Assembly (NCBI GenBank): GCA_022560735.1
Contig: JADFSO010000027.1
Span: 1-35,276, forward strand
Source of the DNA: Pseudomonadota bacterium
GTDB lineage: Bacteria; Pseudomonadota; Gammaproteobacteria; Steroidobacterales; MnTg04
Reading direction: 5' to 3'
Length of the DNA stretch: 35,276 nt
The notes beneath the pieces are model-generated. The model was given only the letters and a program-made list of their open reading frames with translations, did no database searches and was not told the origin of the DNA. This document shows positions 17,066 to 26,025 of the stretch, piece after piece. The position numbers were made by a program, and so were the translations under genes. Positions within the stretch are counted from its first letter, which is position 1. The number at the start of each line of letters is the position of its first letter.

Positions 17066-18691
17066 ATGCGAAGAATCTTAATTCTGCTCGGCCTGCTTGT
17101 GCTGCTCTGGATAAGTTGGCGGCAAGTCGATGACGCTGCGCCGGGCGATGGCGACGCGGACACGGCCGCCGTGTTGCACCGGGGCAACGGGGCCGAGCCG
17201 GAAACGCTGGACCCGCAGATTGCCCGCAGCGATTCCTCGGGCGCGATACTCAGGGACCTGTACGAGGGGCTGACCCGGCTGGGCCCGGATGGCCAGGTGA
17301 TTGCCGGCGCCGCGTCGAGTTGGGATGTTTCCGCCGATGGCAGGATTTACACATTCCATCTCCGGCCCGAAGCACGCTGGTCGAACGGCGATCCACTGAC
17401 CGCCCATGACTATGTTTTCTCGATGCGCCGCCTGGTTGACCCGGAAACCGCGGCCGCGTTCGCGTTCTTTTTGAGCCCGCTCATCAACGCGCCGGAAATC
17501 ATCGCCGGTGACAGACCCGCCGCCGATCTTGCGGTTATCGCGCTCGATGAGCACACGCTGGAAATACGCCTCAGGGCCCCGACCCCCTACCTGCCGGGCG
17601 TGCTCACTCATCCGGCGAATTTCCCGGTGCACCGGCCTTCGCTGAGCCGGCATGGCAGAGCATTTACCCGGCCGGGGAATCTCGTTTCAAATGGTGCGTA
17701 TGTGCTTTCCGAGGCCGTGACCGGCTCGCATTACTCGTTGGAGAAAAACCGGAAGTACTGGGACGCCGAAAACACCGCTATCGCGAAAGTCGTATACCAC
17801 CAGATCGTCAACCAGAACGCGGAGCTGGCCAGGTTTCGTGCCGGCGAACTCGATATTACTTATACCGTGCCCAACAACCAGTTTGCGCTGGCCGCGGAAA
17901 ACTATCCGGACCAGCTCAAGGTTTCGCCGCAACTGACGACTTATTATTATGGCTTCAATCTGCGGCGCGCGCCGTTCGCCGGACAGCGCGGGTTGCGCCG
18001 CGCCCTGTCCATGGTCGTCGATCGCCGGCTGCTCGTGGGCAGCATCCTGACCGCCGGCCAGGAACCGGCGTATGGCTGGGTGCCGCCGGGGGTCGCCAAC
18101 TACACGGCAATCGAACCCGAGTGGGCCGGCTGGACGATGGCGCAAAGGCTGGCCGAGGCCCGGCGCTTGTATCGCGCAGCCGGCTACAGCGCAGCCAGGC
18201 CGCTAAAGATCGAGATCCGCTACAACAGCGCCGATATACACCGCAACATCGCGGTGGCGATCGCCAGCATCTGGAACGAAACCCTGGGCGTGCAGGCCAG
18301 CCAGCTCAACGTGGAGTTCCAGGTTTTGCTGCAGGACATGCGCAACGGGAATGCCGATGTTTTCCGCAGCAGCTGGATAGCCGATTACGATGATGCCTAT
18401 ACCTTCCTGGAGATACTGCGCACCGATGCGGCGGCAAATTTCGTCGGCTATGCCAATCCCGATTACGACAACTTGCTGGGGCAGGCCGCGGCGACGCCGG
18501 ACGCCGATCAGCGCCGCGTTTTGCTGCAACAGGCGGAGGCCATCATGCTCGAGGACCAGCCATTGATGCCGATTTATTTTTACGTCAACAAGCGCATGGT
18601 CGGTTCGCGGGTCGAAGGCTGGCAAAGCAACAGCCTGAACATCCATTACAGCCAGGATTTGTCGCTGGCCGCCCCGGACGCGGCGGATTGA
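17066..18691 (+). CDS. oppA: Oligopeptide ABC transporter substrate-binding protein
   Basis: The protein has 541 residues and belongs to the SBP_bac_5 family. Family landmarks are GNGAEPETLDPQIARSDSS, DLYEGLTRLGPDG, YTFHLRPEARWSNGDPLTAHDYVFS, SNGAYVL and FRSSWIADYDDAYTFLEI, which resemble OppA/MppA. The N-terminus (MRRILILLGLLVLLWISW) is a hydrophobic signal without a lipobox cysteine or a clear peptidase site, so the protein may stay anchored by it rather than being a lipoprotein or free. It captures peptides in the periplasm for the permease encoded next. GGAA lies just before the ATG. TATACT at 17031-17036 could be a -10 box, but its -35 partner is poor. It heads the oppABCDF operon. Confidence 0.92.
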   Translation: MRRILILLGLLVLLWISWRQVDDAAPGDGDADTAAVLHRGNGAEPETLDPQIARSDSSGAILRDLYEGLTRLGPDGQVIAGAASSWDVSADGRIYTFHLRPEARWSNGDPLTAHDYVFSMRRLVDPETAAAFAFFLSPLINAPEIIAGDRPAADLAVIALDEHTLEIRLRAPTPYLPGVLTHPANFPVHRPSLSRHGRAFTRPGNLVSNGAYVLSEAVTGSHYSLEKNRKYWDAENTAIAKVVYHQIVNQNAELARFRAGELDITYTVPNNQFALAAENYPDQLKVSPQLTTYYYGFNLRRAPFAGQRGLRRALSMVVDRRLLVGSILTAGQEPAYGWVPPGVANYTAIEPEWAGWTMAQRLAEARRLYRAAGYSAARPLKIEIRYNSADIHRNIAVAIASIWNETLGVQASQLNVEFQVLLQDMRNGNADVFRSSWIADYDDAYTFLEILRTDAAANFVGYANPDYDNLLGQAAATPDADQRRVLLQQAEAIMLEDQPLMPIYFYVNKRMVGSRVEGWQSNSLNIHYSQDLSLAAPDAAD

Positions 18692-18695
18692 GCCG

Positions 18696-19616
18696 GTGCT
18701 CGCGTTTACGCTGAAAAGGTTGTTGTCCGCCGTCCCCACGCTGTTGCTGGTGGTGGCGACGACGTTTTTCCTGATCCGTATTGCGCCGGGCGGGCCGTTC
18801 GACAGCGAAAGAAACCTGCCGCCGGATATCCAGGCCAATATCGAGCGCAGTTACCATCTCGATGAGCCGCTGCTGCAACAATTTGGCCGTTATCTAAAAG
18901 GTGTCGTCAGGGGTGATTTCGGCCCCTCTTACCATTATCGCGACCGCGATGTCAGCGATCTGATTGCGGAAAGTTTTCCGGTCTCGTTCAAGCTCGGGAT
19001 GACGGCGTTGCTGCTGGCGTTGCTGGGCGGGGTAACGGCGGGCGTATTCGCCGCGTTGCGGCGCAACAGCTTTAGCGATCACGCGCTGATGTCACTGGCC
19101 ATGAGCGGAATATCCATACCCAATTTCGTGCTCGCCCCGTTATTGGTCTTGCTGTTTGCGGTGCATCTGAACTGGCTGCCGGCCGGCGGTTGGCGCGGCC
19201 TGAGTAGTGTCGTGCTGCCTGCGTTTACGCTGGCTCTGCCGCAGGCTGCCTATATTGCGCGGCTGACCCGGGCGAGCCTGCTCGATGTGCTGGGCAGCGA
19301 TTTCCTGCGTACCGCGAGAGCGAAGGGGCTGTCGCGCAGCCAGGCGGTGTGGCGGCACGCGATGAAACCGACGCTGCTGCCGGTCATATCCTACTTAGGT
19401 CCGGCGACCGCGGCCTTGCTGACCGGATCGGTGGTCATCGAACAGATTTTCCAGATACCGGGTCTCGGCCGTTATTTTGTAACCGGCGCGCTGAACCGCG
19501 ATTACACGCTGGTCATGGGCGTGGTGATTTTCTACGGTGCCCTGATCATCATGATGAACTTGCTGGTCGATCTGCTGTATGCCTGGCTGGACCCGAGGAG
19601 CCGGCAGAAACAATGA
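18696..19616 (+). CDS. oppB: Oligopeptide ABC transporter permease OppB
   Basis: The protein has 306 residues, starting with GTG four bases after the oppA stop. It has the N-terminal membrane segment LLSAVPTLLLVVATTFFLIR followed by the exported loop with APGGPF, typical of OppB/DppB. Five further membrane segments follow. The EAA loop that contacts the ATPases is seen as DFLRTARAKGLSRSQAVWRHA, with the conserved G of AKGLS. The C-terminus reads IEQIFQIPGLGRYFVTGALNRDY, a hallmark of the family. It forms half of the transport channel with OppC. The end overlaps the oppC start as ATGA. Confidence 0.94.
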   Translation: MLAFTLKRLLSAVPTLLLVVATTFFLIRIAPGGPFDSERNLPPDIQANIERSYHLDEPLLQQFGRYLKGVVRGDFGPSYHYRDRDVSDLIAESFPVSFKLGMTALLLALLGGVTAGVFAALRRNSFSDHALMSLAMSGISIPNFVLAPLLVLLFAVHLNWLPAGGWRGLSSVVLPAFTLALPQAAYIARLTRASLLDVLGSDFLRTARAKGLSRSQAVWRHAMKPTLLPVISYLGPATAALLTGSVVIEQIFQIPGLGRYFVTGALNRDYTLVMGVVIFYGALIIMMNLLVDLLYAWLDPRSRQKQ

Positions 19617-20503
19617 ACGGCGGCGGCATAAATGCCACCGTGGGTGGCCGCAGTCTCTGGCAGAATGCCGGCGAACGGCTGCGACGGAACAAGGCGGCGA
19701 TGTTCAGCCTGTGGTTGTTGCTGGTGTTCGTTGTCCTGGTGGTGGCCGGTCCCTGGCTGGCTCAGCATGACTACACGCAGACCAATTTGTCACTGGGTTC
19801 GACCGCCCCGAGCCTGGCCGGAGGCCACTGGTTCGGCACCGATGCGCTGGGTCGCGATGTGCTGGCGCGCACGCTGGCGGGTGGGCGCATCTCGCTGCTG
19901 GTCGGTCTCGTGGCCACCCTGGTTTCGTTGCTGATCGGTGTTTTCTGGGGCGCCGTCGCCGGTTACTGCGGCGGGCGCGTCGATGCGCTGATGATGCGTT
20001 TCGTCGACTTGTTATACGCGATGCCGTTCATGTTTTTCGTGATTCTGCTGATGGTGGTTTTTGGCCGCAACATCCTGCTGATTTTTGTCGCGATCGGCGC
20101 GATCAACTGGCTGGACATGGCGCGCATCGTGCGCGGGCAGACGATCAGCCTGCGCCACCGTGAATTTATCCAGGCCGCGACGCTGATGGGCGCCGGCACG
20201 CTGACCATTATCGTCCGCCATGTCATACCCAACCTGCTCGGTGTCGTCGTCGTCTATGTCACGCTGACCATACCGCAGGTCATGCTGGTCGAATCGTTTC
20301 TCAGTTATCTCGGGCTTGGCGTACAGGAGCCGTTCACATCCTGGGGTGCGCTGGTCAACCAGGGCGCGCTGGAAATGGAAACCGCACCGTGGCTACTGGG
20401 TTTCCCGGCGCTGTTCCTGGCGGGGACCCTGTTCTGTTTCAATTTTATCGGCGATGGTCTGCGGGATGCGCTGGATGTCAAGAGTGACGAGGACGGCTGG
20501 TGA
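19613..20503 (+). CDS. oppC: Oligopeptide ABC transporter permease OppC
   Basis: The protein has 296 residues from the ATG at 19613, whose ATGA overlap with the oppB stop decides the start; a longer frame upstream lies inside oppB and is not conserved. The N-terminal segment (LRRNKAAMFSLWLLLVFVVLVVAG) and the motif HWFGTDALGRDVLARTLAGGRISLLVG are typical of OppC/DppC. The EAA loop is REFIQAATLMGAGTLTIIVRHVIPN. The C-terminus has ESFLSYLGLGVQEPFTSWG, again diagnostic. It pairs with OppB in the inner membrane. The stop overlaps the GTG of oppD by the sequence GTGA. Confidence 0.94.
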   Translation: MNGGGINATVGGRSLWQNAGERLRRNKAAMFSLWLLLVFVVLVVAGPWLAQHDYTQTNLSLGSTAPSLAGGHWFGTDALGRDVLARTLAGGRISLLVGLVATLVSLLIGVFWGAVAGYCGGRVDALMMRFVDLLYAMPFMFFVILLMVVFGRNILLIFVAIGAINWLDMARIVRGQTISLRHREFIQAATLMGAGTLTIIVRHVIPNLLGVVVVYVTLTIPQVMLVESFLSYLGLGVQEPFTSWGALVNQGALEMETAPWLLGFPALFLAGTLFCFNFIGDGLRDALDVKSDEDGW

Positions 20504-21477
20504 GCCTGCTTGAAGTCAGTCAGCTCAAAGTCAGTTATCCCACCCGGGATGGCGTGTTCGATGTCGTGCGCGACCTGAGCTTCGAGCTGGACGAAGCGGA
20601 TAGCCTCGGCATCGCCGGCGAGTCCGGTTCAGGAAAGAGCCAGACCGCGCTGGCGATCATGGGCTTGTTGCCAGCCAACGCACAAGTCGGCGGCAGCATC
20701 CGGCTGGATGGGCAAGAGCTGATCGGGGAGAGCGAGCGCGTTCTGGACCGCTTGCGCGGCAAGAGTCTCGCAATGGTGTTCCAGGATCCGATGAGTGCGC
20801 TGAATCCTTATATGACGGTGGGTCGCCAGATCGGTGAAGTTCTCGAGTTGCACCAGGGAATGAGCGCCAATGAAGCCGCGAAACGTTCATGCGAATTGTT
20901 GCAGATGACCGGCATCGATGAGCCGGGGCGACGCAGCAAGGCGTATCCCCACCAGTTTTCGGGTGGCCAGCGCCAGCGCATCCTGATCGCAATGGCCCTG
21001 GCCTGCGGTCCGCGCCTGCTGATCGCCGATGAGCCCACGACTGCACTGGATGTCACGGTGCAGAAGAAGATCCTGGAATTGTTGCGCTCCCTGTGTAAGG
21101 AAACCGGTACGGCGCTGATCCTGATCAGCCACGATCTGGCCGTGTTATCGGGAATGTGCCGGAACCTGATGATCATGTATGGCGGCAGGGAAATGGAACG
21201 CGGCCCGAGCCAGCGGGTATTGCTGCAGCCAACCCACCCCTATACCGCGGCATTGCTGCGGACGCTGGAAGATCTGCATGGCGGCGCGGGGGCGTTGGCG
21301 GTGATTCCGGGGGAACCGCCGGACTTGCGGAATCCGCCGGGCGGCTGCCCGTTTCACCCGCGCTGCAGCGAAGTCCTGCCCCATTGCAGCAAGGAAATTC
21401 CACGAACCAGGCCGGTGCGGCGGATCGGGGATAAGCAATCCCATTGGGTGGCCTGTCACCTGGAGCAAGAACAGTGA
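20500..21477 (+). CDS. oppD: Oligopeptide ABC transporter ATP-binding protein OppD
   Basis: The protein has 325 residues with a GTG start overlapping the oppC stop. Walker A is GESGSGKSQ, the Q-loop region reads MVFQDPMSALNPYMTVG, the signature is FSGGQRQRILIAMALA, Walker B is LLIADEPTTALDVT and the switch histidine is in LISHDLAVLS. The C-terminal oligopeptide-transporter extension has the cysteine motif GCPFHPRCSEVLPHC, which in homologues can hold an iron-sulfur cluster. It supplies energy for import together with OppF. It overlaps oppF by GTGA, so all five genes are tightly coupled. Confidence 0.95.
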   Translation: MSLLEVSQLKVSYPTRDGVFDVVRDLSFELDEADSLGIAGESGSGKSQTALAIMGLLPANAQVGGSIRLDGQELIGESERVLDRLRGKSLAMVFQDPMSALNPYMTVGRQIGEVLELHQGMSANEAAKRSCELLQMTGIDEPGRRSKAYPHQFSGGQRQRILIAMALACGPRLLIADEPTTALDVTVQKKILELLRSLCKETGTALILISHDLAVLSGMCRNLMIMYGGREMERGPSQRVLLQPTHPYTAALLRTLEDLHGGAGALAVIPGEPPDLRNPPGGCPFHPRCSEVLPHCSKEIPRTRPVRRIGDKQSHWVACHLEQEQ

Positions 21478-22259
21478 GCGCCGTGGTATTGAAGGTCGCA
21501 GACCTGCGCGTCAGTTACCGGCGCAGCGGCGGCAGCTTTCTCGCGCTCGAAGGGGTGGGGTTCGAACTGATCCGCGGTCAGACGCTGGCAGTCGTCGGCG
21601 AATCGGGCTCGGGAAAATCGACACTGGCATACGCTTGCGCCGGCTTGCTGACGCCTGAGCAAGGCAGCGTCGAATTGCTTGGCCGACCGCTGGCCAGGCA
21701 GCGGGCGAAAGACCTGCGATGGCAGGCGCAGCATCTGCAAATGGTTTTCCAGGATCCGGTCTCTTCGCTAAATCCCAGGCAGACCATCGCCAAATCGCTG
21801 GCCGAACCGCTGTTGTCGGTCGCCGGCAACGCGCGGCCCGCCGCCGCCGAAATCAGCAAGCGGCTGGCCGAGCTGATCGCCCAGGTCGGTCTGCGCCAGG
21901 ACATCGCCAATCGTTATCCGCATGAGTTGTCAGGCGGGCAATGCCAGCGAGTGGCAATCGCGCGGGCGCTGGCCAACCGGCCCGAAGTGCTGATTTGCGA
22001 TGAACCCGTCAGCGCACTGGATATCTCGGTACAGGCGCAGGTCATCAACCTGCTGCTGGAACTGCAGCAAAAGCTGGCGCTGTCTATTTTGTTTATCGCG
22101 CATGACCTGGGCGTCGTGCGGCGGATCGCCGACCAGTTGATTGTCATGCACCAGGGCAAGATCGTGGAGCGTGGCCCGGCGCGGCAAATACTCAGCGAGC
22201 CGCAACATCCGTACACGCAAAACCTGCTCGCGTCGGAGGCGAAGCTGGATTTCGGGTAG
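21474..22259 (+). CDS. oppF: Oligopeptide ABC transporter ATP-binding protein OppF
   Basis: The protein has 261 residues from the GTG at 21474, chosen because it overlaps the oppD stop as GTGA. Walker A is GESGSGKST, the Q-loop region is MVFQDPVSSLNPRQTI, the signature is LSGGQCQRVAIARALA and Walker B is LICDEPVSALDIS. It ends soon after SEPQHPYTQNLLASEAKL. It therefore lacks the cysteine-bearing C-terminal extension seen in OppD and in most full-length OppF proteins of about 320 residues. The shortening is clean, with no sign of a frameshift. It completes the importer and is the last gene of the operon; the convergent DUF945 gene begins 17 bases on. Confidence 0.92.
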   Translation: MSAVVLKVADLRVSYRRSGGSFLALEGVGFELIRGQTLAVVGESGSGKSTLAYACAGLLTPEQGSVELLGRPLARQRAKDLRWQAQHLQMVFQDPVSSLNPRQTIAKSLAEPLLSVAGNARPAAAEISKRLAELIAQVGLRQDIANRYPHELSGGQCQRVAIARALANRPEVLICDEPVSALDISVQAQVINLLLELQQKLALSILFIAHDLGVVRRIADQLIVMHQGKIVERGPARQILSEPQHPYTQNLLASEAKLDFG

Positions 22260-22276
22260 CGCTGGCGGGTGGTGAG

Positions 22277-23638
22277 TTACTGCGGCACGACCGGCAACGG
22301 AATCGGCATGCCGTTGACGGTCAGCAGGCCGCCGTCATACAGGGCTTCCAGGGTCAGTTGCTCGCCCTCGTCGATCAGCATGCCGGTCTGCAGCAAAGCT
22401 GTCATTTGTTGCGCCATGACGGGATTGCTCCGGGAAACAAAATCGAACAGCGAGCGGCTGATCCGCAAGCTTGATTCGGCAGACATGGAAAATATCGCGT
22501 TCATGACCGCCGCTTCGCCACTCAGATCGCTTGCCGGGATTTCGAACCGGATCACAAACCGCGCATCGCCCTGAGCGGTGTTGATTTGCAGCTCGGAAAT
22601 TTCGAGCGTCAAGCCCGCTGCCAGCAACTCCATTCCTGCATCCTGCAAAGCCGCCGGCACCTCCGCGCTCGCCTCTGCGTTGGCCAGATCCTGCTCCTCC
22701 AGGGCGTTCTTCAAGCGCCCGACAGTCGCAGCATCGACATCGGCAGACATCGATAATTGGACTGAATTGCCTGCGATATCATTCATTTCGAGGTCGGCGA
22801 TCGACAGCGTGACACTTCCGGTCAGCCGGCCCTGCTCGATACCGCTGTCGCCGGATATAGTCATTCCCTTCAGGGAAAAGGCCGTAGGAATCTCAGCCGA
22901 TGATTCAACCACGGTCAGCGCTTCTACACGGGTCGTAGAGCTGCCGACCCAGAAACCGAAATCACTGTGTTCAGCCGAGCTTGAAAAACTGATTTCACCG
23001 AGACGGAACTCGCCATCTGCGGAGACGATACTCAAAGGCTTGATAAGCCCGACGGTTTCCACATGGCTCAAGCCTGCATCGTAATCGACTTCCAGGTGCG
23101 CGCCTTCCCAGGTGATCGTGGCTCCGCCGTCCCCGGCCTTATTGCCAAATTCTTCGGACAGGGCTTCGAAAACCAGGGACAGCGATCCGCTGCCATCAAA
23201 TGAAATCCGGTTGTAGATACCGCCGGGAAATTCGACGGGTTCTTTATCTCCATCGACGTAACTGACCCGGGTGCGGGTGGCCGCGATGGCAAAACTGACC
23301 GCTGGCATATTGGGGTCGCCCATCCCGAATATCAGCGGGCCATGGAAAATCTCGGTTGCCACGAAAATACCGCTGTGCTGGTCTGCGACCGAGCCGTCTT
23401 CCGCAACCAGCATGTCCTTGAAAACCAGTTCCTGGGTATTGACCGACTTGAACCAACCCGAATCGGCCTGAGTCTCTTCGAACAGCAGTCCCGGCACCAG
23501 TTCCTCGAGATCCGCCAATGAACGGTAAAACTGTTTCCCGGCAAGTGAGCCGGTCAGCAGCGGGGAAACCAGCGCGAGAACGACGAACATCATCAAGACA
23601 GTAAGGAAAATCAGTACGGCAATAGGCAGGCGGCGCAT
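22277..23638 (-). CDS. DUF945 family protein (YdgA-like)
   Basis: The protein has 453 residues from the ATG at 23638. A longer frame reaches upstream, but the chosen start gives a textbook membrane signal (MRRLPIAVLIFLTVLMMFVVLALVSPLLTG split as basic end plus hydrophobic core) followed by the family motif GKQFYRSLADLEELVPG. The rest is a long beta-rich periplasmic domain ending in LTLEALYDGGLLTVNGMPIP, which is typical of YdgA/DUF945 proteins. E. coli YdgA is an inner-membrane-associated protein of unclear role, and no catalytic residues can be pointed out. The gene is divergent from the glutathione peroxidase gene, with 72 bases between the chosen starts that must hold both promoters. Confidence 0.85.
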   Translation of the reverse strand: MRRLPIAVLIFLTVLMMFVVLALVSPLLTGSLAGKQFYRSLADLEELVPGLLFEETQADSGWFKSVNTQELVFKDMLVAEDGSVADQHSGIFVATEIFHGPLIFGMGDPNMPAVSFAIAATRTRVSYVDGDKEPVEFPGGIYNRISFDGSGSLSLVFEALSEEFGNKAGDGGATITWEGAHLEVDYDAGLSHVETVGLIKPLSIVSADGEFRLGEISFSSSAEHSDFGFWVGSSTTRVEALTVVESSAEIPTAFSLKGMTISGDSGIEQGRLTGSVTLSIADLEMNDIAGNSVQLSMSADVDAATVGRLKNALEEQDLANAEASAEVPAALQDAGMELLAAGLTLEISELQINTAQGDARFVIRFEIPASDLSGEAAVMNAIFSMSAESSLRISRSLFDFVSRSNPVMAQQMTALLQTGMLIDEGEQLTLEALYDGGLLTVNGMPIPLPVVPQ

Positions 23639-23710
23639 GCTACATTCCCAGTCCAGGTGTGCGCCGGATGCTATCACAGCGAAGCGGATGCCACGCATGG
23701 CTGGAAAACG

Positions 23711-24199
23711 GTGAACGATGTGAGTGGTTTTTTTGCTATCAAACTGGCGGGGATAAGCGGCGATGGGGATTTGCTCGGCGGGCTTCGTTGCCAGGCGATC
23801 CTGGTGGTCAATGTTGCCAGCGAATGTGGCTATACGCCTCAATACGCAGGGCTGGAAGCGCTACACCAGGAAATGGGCGGCATGGGCCTGGTCGTGCTCG
23901 GTGTGCCGTGCAATCAGTTTGGCGCCCAGGAACCCGGTAGCGACGAGGAAATTCTCGGTTTCTGCAGGCAAAAGTATGCGGTGAGTTTCCCGATGGCCGC
24001 CAAGGTAGATGTCAATGGTTCCGGGAGGCATCCGCTGTACGACTGGTTGACCAGCGAGGAAAACGGATACCCGGGTGACATCGAATGGAATTTCGAGAAA
24101 TTCCTGGTGGATGCGGAAGGGACGCTGAGAGCGCGGTATCCATCGGCCACAACGCCCGATGACGCCGGCCTGATGACCGATCTGGCGGCCATTTTTTAA
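23711..24199 (+). CDS. Glutathione peroxidase family protein
   Basis: About 162 residues from the GTG at 23711, which follows GGAAAA; GTG at 23720 is possible, and a longer frame from 23657 adds non-conserved residues. The catalytic region is NVASECGYTPQY with Cys39 in the selenocysteine position. The conserved GVPCNQFGAQEPG and WNFEKFLVD supply the Gln and Trp of the peroxidase tetrad. FCRQKYAVSFP carries the second cysteine used by thioredoxin-dependent members. The enzyme is expected to reduce hydrogen and lipid peroxides. No signal peptide is seen, so it is likely cytosolic. The usual SLYDF-type N-terminus is degenerate here. It stands apart from the cytochrome genes downstream by a 115-base gap. 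Confidence 0.9.
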   Translation: MNDVSGFFAIKLAGISGDGDLLGGLRCQAILVVNVASECGYTPQYAGLEALHQEMGGMGLVVLGVPCNQFGAQEPGSDEEILGFCRQKYAVSFPMAAKVDVNGSGRHPLYDWLTSEENGYPGDIEWNFEKFLVDAEGTLRARYPSATTPDDAGLMTDLAAIF

Positions 24200-24314
24200 C
24201 GCGAACCCGCTGGAGAATCCGCCCTGCGGTGGCATTTTTAGCGGCGGGCATTTAAGATTTCGCCACTTGTGCAACATGGCGATGATACCGCTGGTTCGGA
24301 CGGAGACAAAAATA

Positions 24315-24632
24315 GTGACCAGAAAAAGACTGATAATGGCGTTGGTGGCGCTGCTCCCGTTGGCCGCAATGGCCGATGGCGATGCGAAAAACGGCCGGGT
24401 ACTGACCGATACCTGCCTGGGTTGCCATGCGATCGAAAATTACCGGAGCCTCTACCCGATGTACAAGGTTCCCAAGCTGGGCGGACAGAATGAAGCCTAC
24501 ATAGTCGCTGCGCTGAAGGCCTATCGGGATGGCGCGCGGCCGCACAAGACCATGCAGGCCCAGGCGGCCACGCTGAGCGACCAGGAGATAGCCGACGTGG
24601 CGGCCTATTTCGCCAGCCGCTTTGATGACTGA
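24315..24632 (+). CDS. Small class I cytochrome c (first of two)
   Basis: The protein has 105 residues from the GTG at 24315, which has CGGAG nine bases upstream and gives a clean signal peptide (MTRKRLIMALVALLPLAAMA). One heme c site, CLGCH, lies at 34-38. A methionine in HKTMQAQAATLSDQEI is the likely sixth ligand, and IADVAAYFAS is the closing helix. It resembles cytochrome c-553 or half of a c4 cytochrome. It should carry electrons in the periplasm. The next gene starts 13 bases on and encodes a sister protein, so they probably arose by duplication and act as a pair. Confidence 0.9.
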   Translation: MTRKRLIMALVALLPLAAMADGDAKNGRVLTDTCLGCHAIENYRSLYPMYKVPKLGGQNEAYIVAALKAYRDGARPHKTMQAQAATLSDQEIADVAAYFASRFDD

Positions 24633-24645
24633 GGGGATGATAACA

Positions 24646-24981
24646 ATGAGAAAACACGGGGTTCAGGTTTTCGCGGTACTGGCCGGAGCCATGCTGCTTT
24701 GCGCCACAGCCGTTGCCGATGGCGACGCGGACGCGGGCAAGGAAAAGTCGGTGGTTTGCGCGAGTTGCCACGGTGTGACCGGCGAATCGGTCATGCCTGA
24801 CTACCCGGTACTCGCGGGTCAGCATCAGGACTACCTTGAACACACTCTCAAGGCCTACCGCAGCGGTGAAAGAAACAACCCGATCATGGCTGCCTTTGTC
24901 GCCGCGCTTAGCGATGAAGACATTGCCGATCTGGCCGCGTACTTTGCGGCGCAGGAGGGCCTGTTCACGCTGCACCGGTAA
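24646..24981 (+). CDS. Small class I cytochrome c (second of two)
   Basis: The protein has 111 residues from the ATG at 24646, preceded by GAGGGG at a good distance. The signal peptide is MRKHGVQVFAVLAGAMLLCATAVA (cleavage near AVA-DG). The heme site CASCH lies at 38-42, the probable axial methionine is in NNPIMAAFVAALSDEDI, and the last helix is IADLAAYFAAQEG. The pattern is close to the preceding cytochrome, and a c4-like diheme function split over two chains is possible. An intrinsic terminator follows, ending this two-gene unit. Confidence 0.92.
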   Translation: MRKHGVQVFAVLAGAMLLCATAVADGDADAGKEKSVVCASCHGVTGESVMPDYPVLAGQHQDYLEHTLKAYRSGERNNPIMAAFVAALSDEDIADLAAYFAAQEGLFTLHR

Positions 24982-25002
24982 TGCGCGTGCGCCTGGGAAA
25001 AA

Positions 25003-25029
25003 GTCGGCTGCGGACAGCCGGCTTTTTTT
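25003..25029 (+). terminator. Rho-independent terminator after the cytochrome pair
   Basis: An 8-bp stem (25003-25010 with 25015-25022, one G-T pair) with loop CGGA is followed by seven T residues. It separates the cytochrome pair from the MBL-fold gene. Confidence 0.88.
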
Positions 25030-25053
25030 GTTTTTGAAGAGTACCCAGCCGAT

Positions 25054-26025
25054 ATGACAGCAAAGACCAACGAGCCGCAGCCGGACATCATCGATCAGGG
25101 CGGCGGTGTTTTCGCCATCGATACCGGGTATCTAAGGCCGCGAATGGATGCCAGCCACCTGCTCGTACAGCAAGGCCGGGGCGCGTTCGTGGACACCGGC
25201 ACCGCGCATTCGGTGCCTTTGTTGCTGGCGGCGCTGAGCCGTTGCGGGCTAAGCCCTGCCGATGTCGACTATGTACTGCTGACCCATATCCATCTCGACC
25301 ACGCCGGTGGCGCCGGAGTGTTGATGCAGGCATTACCGAACGCGACCCTGGTCGTGCACCCGCGTGGCGAACGGCACATGGTCGACCCGGAAAAACTGAT
25401 CGCCGGCAGCATTGCCGTTTATGGCGAAAAGCTGTACCGGCAACTGTATGGGGAATTGCTGCCGATCCCCGGGGAGCGAATCCGCGTGATCGAAGACGGG
25501 GAAAAACTGAAACTCGCCGATCGTGAGCTGAAATTCCTGCACACGCCCGGTCATGCCCTGCATCACTATTGCATCGTGGATCGCGCAGCGGATGCGATCT
25601 TTAGCGGCGACAGCTTTGGCGTGTCCTATCGCGAGTTCGATACCGCGGCCGGCGCCTTCATCATGCCCACGACCACACCGATACACTTCGATCCCGAAGC
25701 TGCGCATGCGTCGATAGACCGCCTTCTGAGTTACAAGGTCAGCCGAATTTTCCTGACCCATTACAGTGCCGTGTCGCCGCCGGAAAAACTGGCGCGCGAT
25801 TTACATGCCGATATCGACGCGTTTGTCGAGATTACCCACGATAATGCAGCGAGCGATGACCCGCATGGTGCGATGATCGGCGCATTGTACGACTACCTGA
25901 GCCTGCGCCTGGATCAGCATGGCTGCGAGCTGGACCATGCGGAAAGGCACCGACTGCTCGACCCGGATATTGAACTCAACGCGCAGGGGCTGGAATATTG
26001 GCTGGATCGCAAGATGAGGGGCTGA
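25054..26025 (+). CDS. MBL-fold metallo-hydrolase
   Basis: The protein has 323 residues. The zinc-binding motif THIHLDHAGG (His78, His80, Asp82, His83), His167 in HTPGHALHH, Asp186 in FSGDSFG and a late histidine in FLTHYSA give a complete two-metal metallo-beta-lactamase site. The fold suggests hydrolysis of a thioester or ester, as in glyoxalase II-like enzymes, but the extra C-terminal helical region (about 245-323) is not a glyoxalase II pattern. No signal peptide is present. It comes after a terminator and before acuI. A role in the acyl-CoA chemistry of the following genes is possible but unproven. Confidence 0.88.
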   Translation: MTAKTNEPQPDIIDQGGGVFAIDTGYLRPRMDASHLLVQQGRGAFVDTGTAHSVPLLLAALSRCGLSPADVDYVLLTHIHLDHAGGAGVLMQALPNATLVVHPRGERHMVDPEKLIAGSIAVYGEKLYRQLYGELLPIPGERIRVIEDGEKLKLADRELKFLHTPGHALHHYCIVDRAADAIFSGDSFGVSYREFDTAAGAFIMPTTTPIHFDPEAAHASIDRLLSYKVSRIFLTHYSAVSPPEKLARDLHADIDAFVEITHDNAASDDPHGAMIGALYDYLSLRLDQHGCELDHAERHRLLDPDIELNAQGLEYWLDRKMRG

